This document shows positions 7,499 through 13,690 of a stretch of 13,690 bases of DNA, one piece after another (within the stretch, counting starts at the first letter, position 1; every line of letters starts with the position of its first letter). Below the pieces are notes generated by a model. The model ran no database searches, was not told the DNA's origin, and worked only from the letters and a program-made list of their open reading frames with translations. Made by a program: the position numbers and the translations under genes. The DNA is from a bacterium (GTDB lineage: Bacteria; Vulcanimicrobiota; Xenobia; Xenobiales; Xenobiaceae). The stretch covers positions 4,080 through 17,769 of the forward strand of contig JALHDH010000088.1 of NCBI GenBank assembly GCA_022839105.1, given 5' to 3'.

Positions 7499-7888
7499 AT
7501 GGAAAGGAACAACAGAGTGGAAACACTGGAACTGGCCAGGCGCATCGCCGACCTGTGCGACGAGAAACTGACCCGCGACGTGGTGGTCCTGGACCTTCGA
7601 GAAGTCTCGATCCTGTGCGACTATTTCGTGCTGGCCAGCGCCCCGACCCGGGTGCAGACCCGCGAAGTGGCCCGCAACATCGACGAGATGTTCTCGGCGG
7701 AGGGGCTCCAGCCCAAGAGCATCCAGGGGATGCGCGAGGGGGCCTGGATCCTGCTGGACTATGGGGTGGTCGTGGTCCACCTGTTCATGGATCGCGAACG
7801 CGAATTCTACGACCTCGAAGGCCTGTGGCGCGAGGCTCCGGTGGTCTATCGCCCGGCTCCCCAACCCACCCCTGGCTCGAGGCGTTAG
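7499..7888 (+). CDS. rsfS: Ribosomal silencing factor RsfS (YbeB/Iojap family)
   Basis: RsfS binds ribosomal protein uL14 on the large subunit and blocks subunit joining under starvation or in stationary phase. The protein is 129 aa and covers the whole Iojap domain: LARRIADLCDEKLTRDVVVLDLR at the start (residues 11-33), then CDYFVLASAPTRVQTREV, the WILLDYGVVVVHLF strand pair, and REFYDLEGLW near the end, all family hallmarks. Two starts are possible: ATG 7499 with GGGGAGGGG 5 bases upstream, and GTG 7516 (124 aa) with AAAGGA 8 bases upstream, which begins closer to the usual family start. The gene follows nadD directly, as in many bacteria. The last 15 residues are Pro-rich and specific to this protein. 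Confidence 0.95.
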   Translation: MERNNRVETLELARRIADLCDEKLTRDVVVLDLREVSILCDYFVLASAPTRVQTREVARNIDEMFSAEGLQPKSIQGMREGAWILLDYGVVVVHLFMDREREFYDLEGLWREAPVVYRPAPQPTPGSRR

Positions 7889-7957
7889 CCGCCTGATCCC
7901 GGAATTCGCGCCCCACTCCCAAGGCGCGTGGCTCGACAATGGCCCGGAGGCCACCCC

Positions 7958-9142
7958 ATGACCCGTCGATTCAAGACCAGAGGAAACGCGCTCATCGCCC
8001 TGCTGACAGGCCTCTTGGGAGTCCTCGTCGGGGCCGGGCTGATCCTGCTGGCCGTCTGGTTCCGTCAGGCTCCGCAACCCAGGCCAGGAATCGTGGCCGG
8101 CCCGGCTCCCCTGCCCACCTCGGCCCCGCTGCAGGCCGCCTCGCCCCAGGCGATGCCCCCCAACAGCGTGGCGGATGCCGTGGCCCGGGTCGAGCCAGCC
8201 GTGGTGAACATCGACACCACCGTGCGGGTCCGCCGTCGGGTGATCCAGGACGGTCCCTTCGGCCCGGGATACTGGGGCGAGACCCAGATCGAGGAGATCC
8301 CCCAGGGGATGGGCACGGGAGTCCTGGTCAGTCCCGACGGGGTGGTGCTGACCAACAACCACGTGATCCGCCAGGCGCAGGGGATCACCGTGACGCTTTC
8401 CGATGACCGGCAGTTCCCGGCCCGGGTCCTGGGCACGGATCCGCTGACCGACCTGGCCATCCTGAAGATCGACGATCCCAAGCCCTTCCCGGTGGCCCAA
8501 CTGGAGAGTTCGGAAGGGATGCGAACCGGAGACTGGGTCGTGGCCCTCGGCAACCCCCTGGGCATCGGCCAGACGGCCACCGTGGGCGTGCTCTCGGCCC
8601 GGGGAAGGCGCCTGGCCGACGCCTCGCAGGCCCTGAGCGATCTCCTGCAGACCGATGCCGCGATCAACCCGGGGAACTCGGGCGGCCCGCTGGTCAACCT
8701 CCAGGGCCGGGTGATCGGCATCAACACCGCCATCATCCGCGGAGCCCAGGGGATCGGCTTCGCCATCCCGGCCGAGACGGCCATGCGGATCCTCAAGGAC
8801 CTCAAGGAACACGGGCGGGTGGTCCGCCCCTTCCTGGGAATCGAGATGGGCGACCTGACCCCGGCCCTGCGCCGCTACCTGGAACTGCCCCAGGACACCA
8901 AGGGGGTCGTGGTGGGCAGAATCCTGCCGCAGAGCCCGGCGGACCGTGCGGGGATGAAGCCGGGGGATCTGATCACCTCGCTGGAAGGCCAGCCCACGCT
9001 GACGGCTGCCGATCTGCAGGCCCGGATCCGCTCGCTGGCCGTGGGCCAGAAGGTCCAGGTCTCGCTGCTGCGCCAGAAGCAGAGCATGCAGGTCACCGTC
9101 GAGCTTCAGGAGATGCCTTCCCGGTTGCTTCCCGGGCGCTGA
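7958..9142 (+). CDS. Membrane-anchored Deg/HtrA-type serine protease with one PDZ domain
   Basis: Deg proteases degrade or refold damaged envelope proteins. From ATG 7958 (GGAGG at 7946-7950, 7 bases upstream) the protein has 394 aa. A single transmembrane helix at residues 11-35 anchors it. A Pro/Ala-rich linker runs to about 68. A trypsin-like domain (69-285) carries the catalytic triad H135 (TNNHVI), D165 (TDLAILKID) and S241 (NPGNSGGPL). One PDZ domain (about 291-385, with GVVVGRILPQSPADRAGMKPGD) closes the protein. The single PDZ and retained anchor resemble DegS or actinobacterial-type PepD/HtrA rather than two-PDZ DegP. The start at 7928 would add 10 residues without a better ribosome-binding site. 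It lies 69 bases after rsfS, probably in the same transcript. Confidence 0.94.
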   Translation: MTRRFKTRGNALIALLTGLLGVLVGAGLILLAVWFRQAPQPRPGIVAGPAPLPTSAPLQAASPQAMPPNSVADAVARVEPAVVNIDTTVRVRRRVIQDGPFGPGYWGETQIEEIPQGMGTGVLVSPDGVVLTNNHVIRQAQGITVTLSDDRQFPARVLGTDPLTDLAILKIDDPKPFPVAQLESSEGMRTGDWVVALGNPLGIGQTATVGVLSARGRRLADASQALSDLLQTDAAINPGNSGGPLVNLQGRVIGINTAIIRGAQGIGFAIPAETAMRILKDLKEHGRVVRPFLGIEMGDLTPALRRYLELPQDTKGVVVGRILPQSPADRAGMKPGDLITSLEGQPTLTAADLQARIRSLAVGQKVQVSLLRQKQSMQVTVELQEMPSRLLPGR

Positions 9143-9408
9143 GTCCTGCCGCGACCAGGGTCCATGGCGGACTTCCGAAGTCAGCCCGTGAGGTCGGCCG
9201 CCTCCCCCTCCACGGGACGAAAAAGACCCGACATCAGGAGACCTCGCTCCCTCGAACCGGCACATCATGGCATCCGGGGAGGAGTGCCCTGGGGTGGGGC
9301 GAACCCTCCTGCCAGGTTTGCACCGGTCTCCCGGTCGAACCGGACACGACAGAGGCCGGCTCTCCGGGAGCCTCCCGGTCCAGACCGGCCCGCACGAGGA
9401 GGAACTTC
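9143..9408 (+). promoter_or_regulatory. Hairpin-rich 266-base leader upstream of the 3D-domain gene
   Basis: This is the longest gap in the window. It holds a 13-base palindrome GACTTCCGAAGTC (9170-9182) and then, near the gene, several stem-loops. One spans 9284-9323, with GTGC+CCTGG pairing to CCAGG+GCAC across a TTT bulge and an inner GGG/CCC hairpin. The second is CCGGT/ACCGG with a CGA loop (9331-9343). The third is CCGGGA/TCCCGG with a GCC loop (9364-9378), whose right arm could instead pair with GACCGG at 9383-9388. A strong AGGAGG (9397-9402) follows. It may be a regulatory 5' leader. 3D-domain genes are known targets of c-di-AMP (ydaO) riboswitches, but I do not find the conserved ydaO core, so no class is assigned. 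No clear promoter is visible. Confidence 0.4.
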
Positions 9409-9993
9409 ATGCGCGTGCTGCCAGCCCTGGCGCTGGTGGCGGTGTTGTGGTTTTCCCCGGCCCTCACCCAGGCCAGGGAAGACTCCAAGGAGGCCCCAGG
9501 CCGCTCGGCCCACGCCCCCGCCACCGCCCCACACCTGGACCCGGCGCCCACTCCCCAGGTCCCGACGGCCTCTCCAGACCCGGCGGGGAAGCTGATCACG
9601 GAGGCCTTCACCTCGGCAGCCCGTTCGGGCGCCGAGGAAGCCCGCCCCGTCCCCACCTCCAGGCCCCGGACCGTCAACGCCCGGGCCCACGGCAACGACC
9701 ACCAGGCCCCCCCGCCCCCGCCCGGAGTGGGGCGCCAGGTCCGGGTCCAGGCCTACGCCTATCACCTGCGGGGCTTCACGGCCCGAGGCACGCGGACCCA
9801 GTTGGGAACCGTGGCGGTGGACCCTCGGGTCATCCCGATGGGCTCGAAGATCTACATTCCCGGATACGGGTGGGGCCGGGCCGTCGACACCGGCGGAGCC
9901 ATCCAGGGCCGGAAGATCGACGTGTGGCTGCCCACCCTCTCACAGTGCCTGCAGTGGGGCGTCCGCGACGTGACCATCACCGTGGTCCCCTGA
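9409..9993 (+). CDS. Secreted 3D (Asp-Asp-Asp) domain protein, likely peptidoglycan-active
   Basis: This 194-aa protein has a signal peptide at residues 1-22 (TQA|RED). A Pro/Ala-rich spacer, probably disordered, runs to about 107 and ends in a six-residue proline run at 101-105. The C-terminal 3D domain covers 110-194. The three conserved aspartates are visible: D138 in VAVDPRVIPMGSKIYIPGYG, D160 in AVDTGGAIQG and D171 in KIDVWL. This domain shares the double-psi barrel of MltA lytic transglycosylases and occurs in cell-wall hydrolases such as YocH, so cleavage of murein glycan is the likely role. The domain is short and stand-alone, with no LysM or G5 partner. AGGAGG at 9397-9402 sets ATG 9409. 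Its stop overlaps the start of the next gene by one base (TGATG), implying coupled translation. Confidence 0.9.
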   Translation: MRVLPALALVAVLWFSPALTQAREDSKEAPGRSAHAPATAPHLDPAPTPQVPTASPDPAGKLITEAFTSAARSGAEEARPVPTSRPRTVNARAHGNDHQAPPPPPGVGRQVRVQAYAYHLRGFTARGTRTQLGTVAVDPRVIPMGSKIYIPGYGWGRAVDTGGAIQGRKIDVWLPTLSQCLQWGVRDVTITVVP

Positions 9994-10811
9994 TGCGCGT
10001 CGCCCTGATCCAGTTGACCTCCACCGAGGATCGGGACGGGAACCTGGAACGAGCCGAGAGGCTGATCCGCCAGGCCCGCTCGGCAGGGGCCGAGCTGGTG
10101 GTCCTTCCCGAGATGTTCCATTGCCTGGGCCCCGCCGAGATCCGCCTGGAGGCTGCCGAGCCCCTGGACGGGCCGACCGGCACCTGGGCCGGCGCGCTCA
10201 GCCGCGAACTGGGAATCCACCTCGTGGCGGGAAGCCTGCTGGAGCGGATCCCCGACGAGATCCGCCACTTCAACACTTCGTGCCTCTTCGACCCCGAGGG
10301 GCATCGGGTGGCGCTCTACCGCAAGATCCACCTCTTCGACTGCGATTTCCCGGGAGCCGCCTTCCACGAATCCGAGACGGCCCGCCCCGGGGAGGCACCC
10401 GTCCTGGCCCGGCTTGGCCAAGGGCCGCGGTTGGGCCTGAGCATCTGCTACGATCTGCGCTTTCCGGAACTCTTCCGGATCCTGGCGCTTCAGGGCGCCG
10501 AGATGGTGGCCCTGCCGGCCGCCTTCACCGAGCGGACCGGACGCGATCACTGGGAGGTCCTGGTGCGCGCCCGGGCCATCGAGAACCAGGTCTTCATGCT
10601 GGCGGCGGGCCAGGTGGGCGCCTCGACGAAGAGCCTGCGCTGGTACGGACGCTCGATGATCGTGGATCCCTGGGGCGTGGTCCTGGCCCAGGCCCCCGAC
10701 CGCGAGGGCTTCATCACGGCGGAGTTGGACCTGGAAAGCCAGCGCCAACTCCGGCAGAGCATGCCGGTCCTGGCCAATCGCCGCCCCACGGCCTACGCCT
10801 GGCCGGACTAG
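9993..10811 (+). CDS. Carbon-nitrogen hydrolase, Nit1/Nit2-type amidase
   Basis: This 272-aa protein belongs to the nitrilase superfamily and has no signal peptide, so it should act in the cytoplasm. The catalytic triad is E40 (VVLPEMF), K111 (YRKIHLFD) and C152 (SICYDLRFPE). Further family marks are the HWEVLVRARAIENQ helix at 186-199 and the closing SMIVDPWG segment. Overall it most resembles deaminated-glutathione amidase (Nit1/YbeM), with omega-amidase (Nit2) as the alternative. Both remove the amide from aberrant keto-acid products of transaminases, a metabolite-repair task. Substrate cannot be told from sequence alone. The ATG shares its A with the stop of the 3D-domain gene, with no separate ribosome-binding site apparent. 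It converges with the next minus-strand gene, leaving only 11 bases, and no terminator is seen between them. Confidence 0.9.
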   Translation: MRVALIQLTSTEDRDGNLERAERLIRQARSAGAELVVLPEMFHCLGPAEIRLEAAEPLDGPTGTWAGALSRELGIHLVAGSLLERIPDEIRHFNTSCLFDPEGHRVALYRKIHLFDCDFPGAAFHESETARPGEAPVLARLGQGPRLGLSICYDLRFPELFRILALQGAEMVALPAAFTERTGRDHWEVLVRARAIENQVFMLAAGQVGASTKSLRWYGRSMIVDPWGVVLAQAPDREGFITAELDLESQRQLRQSMPVLANRRPTAYAWPD

Positions 10812-10822
10812 AATCGCCCTGG

Positions 10823-12013
10823 CTACTGGACGACCTGCACCTGGCGGGCCTCGACGATGCCCGCCGAGTTGGACAGGCCGTGCACGACGACACCCTGCCC
10901 CGGCCGGATGGACTCGACGGGAACGGCCTGGCCCGTCCCGCCGTGGACGGGATAGATGGCCGGAGGCAAGGCCACCTGGATGGGGTGGGCCGCACCTGCC
11001 GGCACGACCGTCAGCACCCGATTCTGCGGATCCGCCGACAAGACCCGGGCCTGGAACTGGACCACCTGCATGCCCAGGGGCCCGCCTGCGTTGGCGTTGA
11101 AGCCGAACCCGCCCCCCTCCTCGTCGTCGTCCTCGTCCTGGGCACCGCCGATCATCGAGGCGACCGAAGGCCCACCGGCCGGCTGGTCCACCCCCAGCAT
11201 CGCCGAGGGGCTCTGCGCGCCGTAGGGGCTGGAGGCTCCATAAGGGTTGGGGGCGCCATAGGGGGTCGCCACACCCGCAGGGCCGGGGGCCCCGTAGGGA
11301 TTGGGCGCGCCATAGGGGTTCGCCCCGCCGGCGGGGCCGGGGGCCCCGTAGGGATTGGCGACTCCGGCAGGGCTCTGGGGAGCGTAGGGATTGGGCGCGC
11401 CGCCGGGATTGGCCAGGACCTGCCCGGTGAAGGGGCTGCCCAACGGGGAGGGCTGGGCCCCGGTGTTGGCGCCGGGCGTCATCTGGGGAATCGAGGGGTA
11501 GGCCGAGTTCTGGACCGGACCGTGGATGCCGGGGTTGGTCAGCGAGCCCTGGAAGTTCCCCCCCATGCCCAGCGGACCCAGGACGCTGGGTCCCCCCAGG
11601 GAAGGCAGGCCAGGGCTGACCCCGCCGGCCCCGGCTCCGGTGGCGAAGTTGCCGACCGGGGTGTGGTTCGGAGTCCCCGCACTGCGGGTGACGTAGCGGT
11701 TTGAAGAGCCATAGTCGGTCAGGAGATCGGCTTCCAGGGGATCGTCACCCAGGGATCCGCAGACGCGGACCACCACTCGCATCCCCGGCTTGAAGGTGGT
11801 GGGCGCGACCTTGTTGCCGTAGACCTCATAGGTCGCGTTCTCGCGCAGCACCACGTTCTTGACCGTGCCGTCCTCGCGCTGGATCTGCAGACGCCTCGCG
11901 CCCGGGTTGAAGGCCTTCAAGGTTCCCGACACGGTGGGTCGGGCCTCGGCGGCCACCCCCAGGAGAAAGACGAAGATCCAGACCAGGACGGACCAACGAG
12001 CGGGCTGATTCAT
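10823..12013 (-). CDS. Secreted two-domain protein with a Pro/Gly/Ala/Tyr-rich repeat linker, unknown function
   Basis: From ATG 12013 (AAGGGG 8 bases upstream; a GTG at 12022 is less likely) the protein has 396 aa. A signal peptide covers about residues 1-24 (AAEA|RP). A small beta-rich domain lies at 25-100 (VSGTLKAFNPGARRLQIQ ... FKPGMRVVVRV ... EADLL). A long low-complexity middle (110-300) contains NPYGAPGPAG-type repeats and an acidic DEDDDEE patch. A second beta-rich domain with the same order of elements closes the protein (about 315-396: FQARVLSADPQNRVLTVV ... IRPGQGVVV ... EARQVQV). Both ends resemble small OB-like barrels such as DUF5666, though I cannot confirm the family. One cysteine is present in the first domain. 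Expected location is periplasm or cell surface. It follows the other secreted unknown by about 130 bases on the same strand and may be cotranscribed with it. Confidence 0.85.
   Translation of the reverse strand: MNQPARWSVLVWIFVFLLGVAAEARPTVSGTLKAFNPGARRLQIQREDGTVKNVVLRENATYEVYGNKVAPTTFKPGMRVVVRVCGSLGDDPLEADLLTDYGSSNRYVTRSAGTPNHTPVGNFATGAGAGGVSPGLPSLGGPSVLGPLGMGGNFQGSLTNPGIHGPVQNSAYPSIPQMTPGANTGAQPSPLGSPFTGQVLANPGGAPNPYAPQSPAGVANPYGAPGPAGGANPYGAPNPYGAPGPAGVATPYGAPNPYGASSPYGAQSPSAMLGVDQPAGGPSVASMIGGAQDEDDDEEGGGFGFNANAGGPLGMQVVQFQARVLSADPQNRVLTVVPAGAAHPIQVALPPAIYPVHGGTGQAVPVESIRPGQGVVVHGLSNSAGIVEARQVQVVQ
11204..11413 (-). repeat. In-gene repeat tract encoding NPYGAPGPAG-like units
   Basis: About 70 codons (residues 201-270 of the product) repeat two related units, a 12-residue xANPYGAPGPAG and a 6-residue APNPYG. 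The DNA shows the same periodicity, with recurring gggattgg and ccgtaggg-type blocks on the plus strand. Near-identical copies make it prone to slippage and to assembly collapse, so copy number may vary between strains. Confidence 0.85.
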
Positions 12014-12103
12014 TCCCTGCACCCCTTCCTGCTTGTCCCCATGATGCAGTACATCGGGCGCCAGGGGAAGCCCGGACGGGCGGAATCGCGGGAAACGGGG
12101 ATC

Positions 12104-12123
12104 CTGGGCCCGGGAAAGCCCAG
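12104..12123 (-). terminator. Short hairpin downstream of the 12146-12994 gene (weak terminator candidate)
   Basis: CTGGGC (12104-12109) pairs with GCCCAG (12118-12123) around an 8-base loop, 23 bases after the stop of the upstream secreted-protein gene. The bases that follow on the minus strand are GATCCCCGTTTCC, so only a short delayed T-run is present. It may partly separate the two secreted-protein genes, or may be chance in GC-rich DNA. Confidence 0.25.
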
Positions 12124-12145
12124 CTCAGGGGTTCCCGCCCCCCCT

Positions 12146-12994
12146 TCAGGGCAGCTTGGAGATCAGGTCGCCGAAGGCCACGGCCAGGACCTTCTTGGGA
12201 TCTCCAGCTTTGGGGAAGGTCACGAAGACGCGGCCGATTTCGGCTTCAACCTTCGAGACCCTGGCCGGCTGCAGCGAGCCCAGGTTCGAGAGGGCCATCA
12301 CCTCGGCCCCGGCCTTGAGGGCCGGTGGGCGGACCGGGAGCGCGTGGCAGGCCTTGGTCGGAACCACCCCGATTCGGCCCGCGAAGCCCAGGTACAGGAC
12401 CTGCTCGGAGGTCCGGTTCAGGACCTGTCCAACCTTCCAGGAGGGGCCATCCTTGAAGGTGATCATCGTGCCGGGCTCCAAGGCCTTGCCCAGGCGATGA
12501 AAGGTGTCGGGCTTCAGGGTATCGGGCTTCTTGCCCACCCCGGCGGGGTTCTCATAGGAGATGTCCAGGTGCAGGACCTTCGGCTGGGTGGGGGTCCCAC
12601 CCTGGATCACGAGGGACTTCTGCATTCCCGAGCCGGATTGCCACCAGGTCAGCAGGATGTCTCCGACGGCGGCCTTCTCGCCTTTGCGGATCGGCACGAT
12701 CAGCGAGTTGGGCATGGTGGACTCCTTGCCCATGAGGTTCTTGACGGTCGATTCCGCTGCGCCGGGCTTCACCATCGTGGCGGCGTAGAAGATGAAGGTC
12801 TGGGACTTGACCCCCTTCTCGAAGGCCTGGTCCAGCCACAGGCGGGGCGGGGTGAGCACCCAGTCTCCCGCCTTGGCCGTGGTGGGGACGACGGGATAGT
12901 CGAGGGGGATCCTCCCCGGTGCGGGGGCCGAGATTGAAACTCCCGCCAGCAACACAAGCAGGGGAAGGGCCAACAGGGCAGAGCGAAGGATCAT
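12146..12994 (-). CDS. Secreted protein of unknown function with consecutive SH3/Tudor-like beta modules
   Basis: This 282-aa protein starts at ATG 12994, with a good GGGAGGTGA about 6 bases upstream. A signal peptide covers residues 1-23 (ISA|PAP), with no lipobox, so it should be free in the periplasm or exported. The mature part contains three stretches with a similar pattern, in which a glycine and hydrophobic pair open the unit and aromatic strands follow. They lie at 108-150 (VGDILLTWWQSGSGMQKSLVI), 174-212 (GTMITFKDGPSWKVGQVL) and 228-279 (GAEVMALSNLGSLQPARV, ending VAFGDLI). The layout recalls Tudor/Agenet or SH3-like barrels, but this is pattern reading only. No catalytic motif is visible, and one cysteine (C216) is present. 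It is divergent from the YaiI-family gene and upstream of the repeat-linker protein on the same strand. Confidence 0.85.
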   Translation of the reverse strand: MILRSALLALPLLVLLAGVSISAPAPGRIPLDYPVVPTTAKAGDWVLTPPRLWLDQAFEKGVKSQTFIFYAATMVKPGAAESTVKNLMGKESTMPNSLIVPIRKGEKAAVGDILLTWWQSGSGMQKSLVIQGGTPTQPKVLHLDISYENPAGVGKKPDTLKPDTFHRLGKALEPGTMITFKDGPSWKVGQVLNRTSEQVLYLGFAGRIGVVPTKACHALPVRPPALKAGAEVMALSNLGSLQPARVSKVEAEIGRVFVTFPKAGDPKKVLAVAFGDLISKLP

Positions 12995-13112
12995 TTCGGG
13001 TCACCTCCCAGGCTTCCATGTTTCGGCCAGGCAAAAGACTCCTCCTGGGTGCAGAGCGGCCTGTGCGCCCGGGCAGGTTCGCTCCGGTCGGGATGCGAAG
13101 ACCGGGCGCTGG
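12995..13112. promoter_or_regulatory. Divergent intergenic region between a secreted protein and the YaiI-family gene
   Basis: These 118 bases must hold the start signals of both neighbours unless transcription enters from farther away. The only clear structure is CCGGTC (13084-13089) facing GACCGG (13100-13105) across a 10-base spacer, just before ATG 13113. It could be an operator or a hairpin near the ribosome-binding site. A TTCGC/GCGAA pair (13079-13083 and 13095-13099) overlaps it. No convincing -35/-10 pair was found. Confidence 0.3.
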
Positions 13113-13565
13113 ATGAGGATCCTCGTAGACGCCGATGCCCTGCCGGGCGATGCCAGGCAGATCCTCCTGCGGGCGGCCGCCAGGGTCGGCGCGGAGATCC
13201 TCCTGGTCGCCAACAAGCCCCTGCGTGCGCCGGACGGGGTCACCTGCGTGGTCGTCGAAGAGGGATACAACGTGGCCGACGACTGGATCGCCGAGCGCGC
13301 GCAACCCGGCGACCTGGTGGTGACCGCCGACGTTCCCCTGGCGGGACGCGCGGTCGCCAGGGGCGCCTGCGCCCTGGACCCCCGAGGGTTCCTCTATACC
13401 GAGGACCAGGGCGCCGAGCGCTCGGCCATCCGGGACCTCAAGGAGGACCTGCGCAACGCGGGCCTCTTGCAGGGCGGAGGCCCGCCCCCCTTCGGCAAGA
13501 AGGATGCCCACAAGTTTGCCAACGCCCTGGATGCCTGGCTCGAGCGAGCCCGGCGAGGGCGGTAG
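13113..13565 (+). CDS. YaiI/YqxD family protein (UPF0178, PIN-like/NYN-like fold)
   Basis: This is a 150-aa protein of the full family length, widespread in bacteria and without an established function. Visible hallmarks in order are the N-terminal VDADALP (residues 5-11), LVANKPLR (31-38), the central NVADDWIAERAQPGDLVVTADVPLA (51-75), LDPRGFLYT (88-96) and the C-terminal GGPPPFGKKD with FANALDAWL. The aspartates of DAD, ADDW and TAD cluster as in PIN/NYN-type nuclease folds, so a metal-dependent RNase role has been considered for such proteins; this remains inference. ATG 13113 has no strong Shine-Dalgarno; the nearest is weak (GGGCGCTGG). No signal peptide is present, so the protein is cytoplasmic. 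A strong hairpin follows about 30 bases after the stop. Confidence 0.93.
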   Translation: MRILVDADALPGDARQILLRAAARVGAEILLVANKPLRAPDGVTCVVVEEGYNVADDWIAERAQPGDLVVTADVPLAGRAVARGACALDPRGFLYTEDQGAERSAIRDLKEDLRNAGLLQGGGPPPFGKKDAHKFANALDAWLERARRGR

Positions 13566-13596
13566 ATCCAAGCGAACAAACTTGTCGCGGATCTTG

Positions 13597-13635
13597 GCCC
13601 GGATCGTCGGTCATCGGGCGACCGGCGATCCGGGC
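13597..13635 (+). terminator. Long hairpin (16 bp, 7-base loop) after the YaiI-family gene
   Basis: GCCCGGATCG (13597-13606) pairs exactly with CGATCCGGGC (13626-13635). A T-G wobble and a further CGGTC/GACCG (13608-13612 and 13620-13624) extend the stem to 16 pairs, with the loop ATCGGGC. It starts 31 bases past the stop. No T-run follows on either strand, so it may be a U-less terminator, a bidirectional barrier, or part of a leader for a gene beyond the window edge. The rest of 13566-13690 shows no gene. Confidence 0.45.
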
Positions 13636-13690
13636 TGTGGACGGTGCCGCGTCCGGGGACAGGCTCTGGTCAGGGAAAGTCGAGGGCCTG

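Noticed and set aside
5894..9268. A 1124-codon open frame on the minus strand across the LptD-like gene, nadD, rsfS and the protease gene
   Set aside because: It lies opposite four well-supported genes. Its translation is rich in Gly, Gln, His, Arg and Asp with no recognisable domain, as expected for the antisense of GC-biased coding DNA.
9241..9408. A c-di-AMP (ydaO) riboswitch upstream of the 3D-domain gene
   Set aside because: The context fits, and GGGGCGAACC at 9296-9305 is reminiscent of one ydaO segment, but the other conserved segments (such as the CAGCTAACC...GTAGGC part) are absent, so I do not assign the class.
9164..9595. A plus-strand frame of 143 codons overlapping the leader and the start of the 3D-domain gene
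   Set aside because: It has Arg/Pro-rich composition and no good ribosome-binding site, and it overlaps a gene with AGGAGG and a signal peptide in another frame.
9234..9765. Minus-strand open frames opposite the leader and the 3D-domain gene
   Set aside because: Gly/Arg-rich shadow sequence, with no ribosome-binding site or motif seen.
11204..11413. Direct repeats considered as a CRISPR array
   Set aside because: The periodicity is codon-based, units are adjacent with no unique spacers, and the tract lies inside an open gene.
12552..13571. A 339-codon minus-strand frame opposite the YaiI-family gene and overlapping the secreted-protein gene
   Set aside because: The YaiI-family reading on the plus strand is a full-length match to a known family, and this frame has none.

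Overview
This window is GC-rich bacterial chromosome, densely coding, with strong G/C preference at third codon positions. Because of that bias, most antisense frames stay open for hundreds of codons without being genes. The gene set points to a two-membrane (Gram-negative type) bacterium: apolipoprotein N-acyltransferase (Lnt), an LptD/OstA-like outer-membrane assembly protein, a lipobox lipoprotein, a membrane-anchored Deg-type protease and several signal-peptide proteins. No RNA gene or marker in the window fixes the phylum. I saw no insertion sequence, phage gene, CRISPR array, tRNA or rRNA, and no sigma-70-like promoter good enough to annotate.

Layout. (1) Positions 1-3882, minus strand: lnt, then pheS and pheT (both subunits of phenylalanine--tRNA ligase). 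pheT runs off the left edge and carries an apparent internal loss of about 56 bases plus a frame change. (2) Positions 3871-10811, plus strand: a run of seven genes: lipoprotein, LptD-like barrel protein, nadD (NAD synthesis), rsfS (ribosome silencing factor), Deg-type serine protease, 3D-domain cell-wall protein, and a Nit-type carbon-nitrogen hydrolase. The first ATGs of lnt and the lipoprotein lie head to head and overlap. The last two genes overlap by one base (TGATG) and are probably translationally coupled. (3) Positions 10823-12994, minus strand: two secreted proteins of unknown function. One has two similar small beta-domains joined by a Pro/Gly/Ala/Tyr-rich repeat linker. The other is built of what look like consecutive SH3/Tudor-like beta modules. 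(4) Positions 13113-13565, plus strand: a YaiI/YqxD (UPF0178) family protein, followed by a 16-bp hairpin.

Together, regions 1 and 2 combine housekeeping functions (translation, NAD) with envelope biogenesis: lipoprotein acylation, outer-membrane assembly, periplasmic quality control and wall remodelling. The least explained parts are the two secreted proteins of region 3, the hairpin-rich 266-base leader before the 3D-domain gene, the lipoprotein next to the LptD-like gene, and the break in pheT. I did not find a clearly new defence or mobile system. The longest stretch without a gene is 9143-9408.
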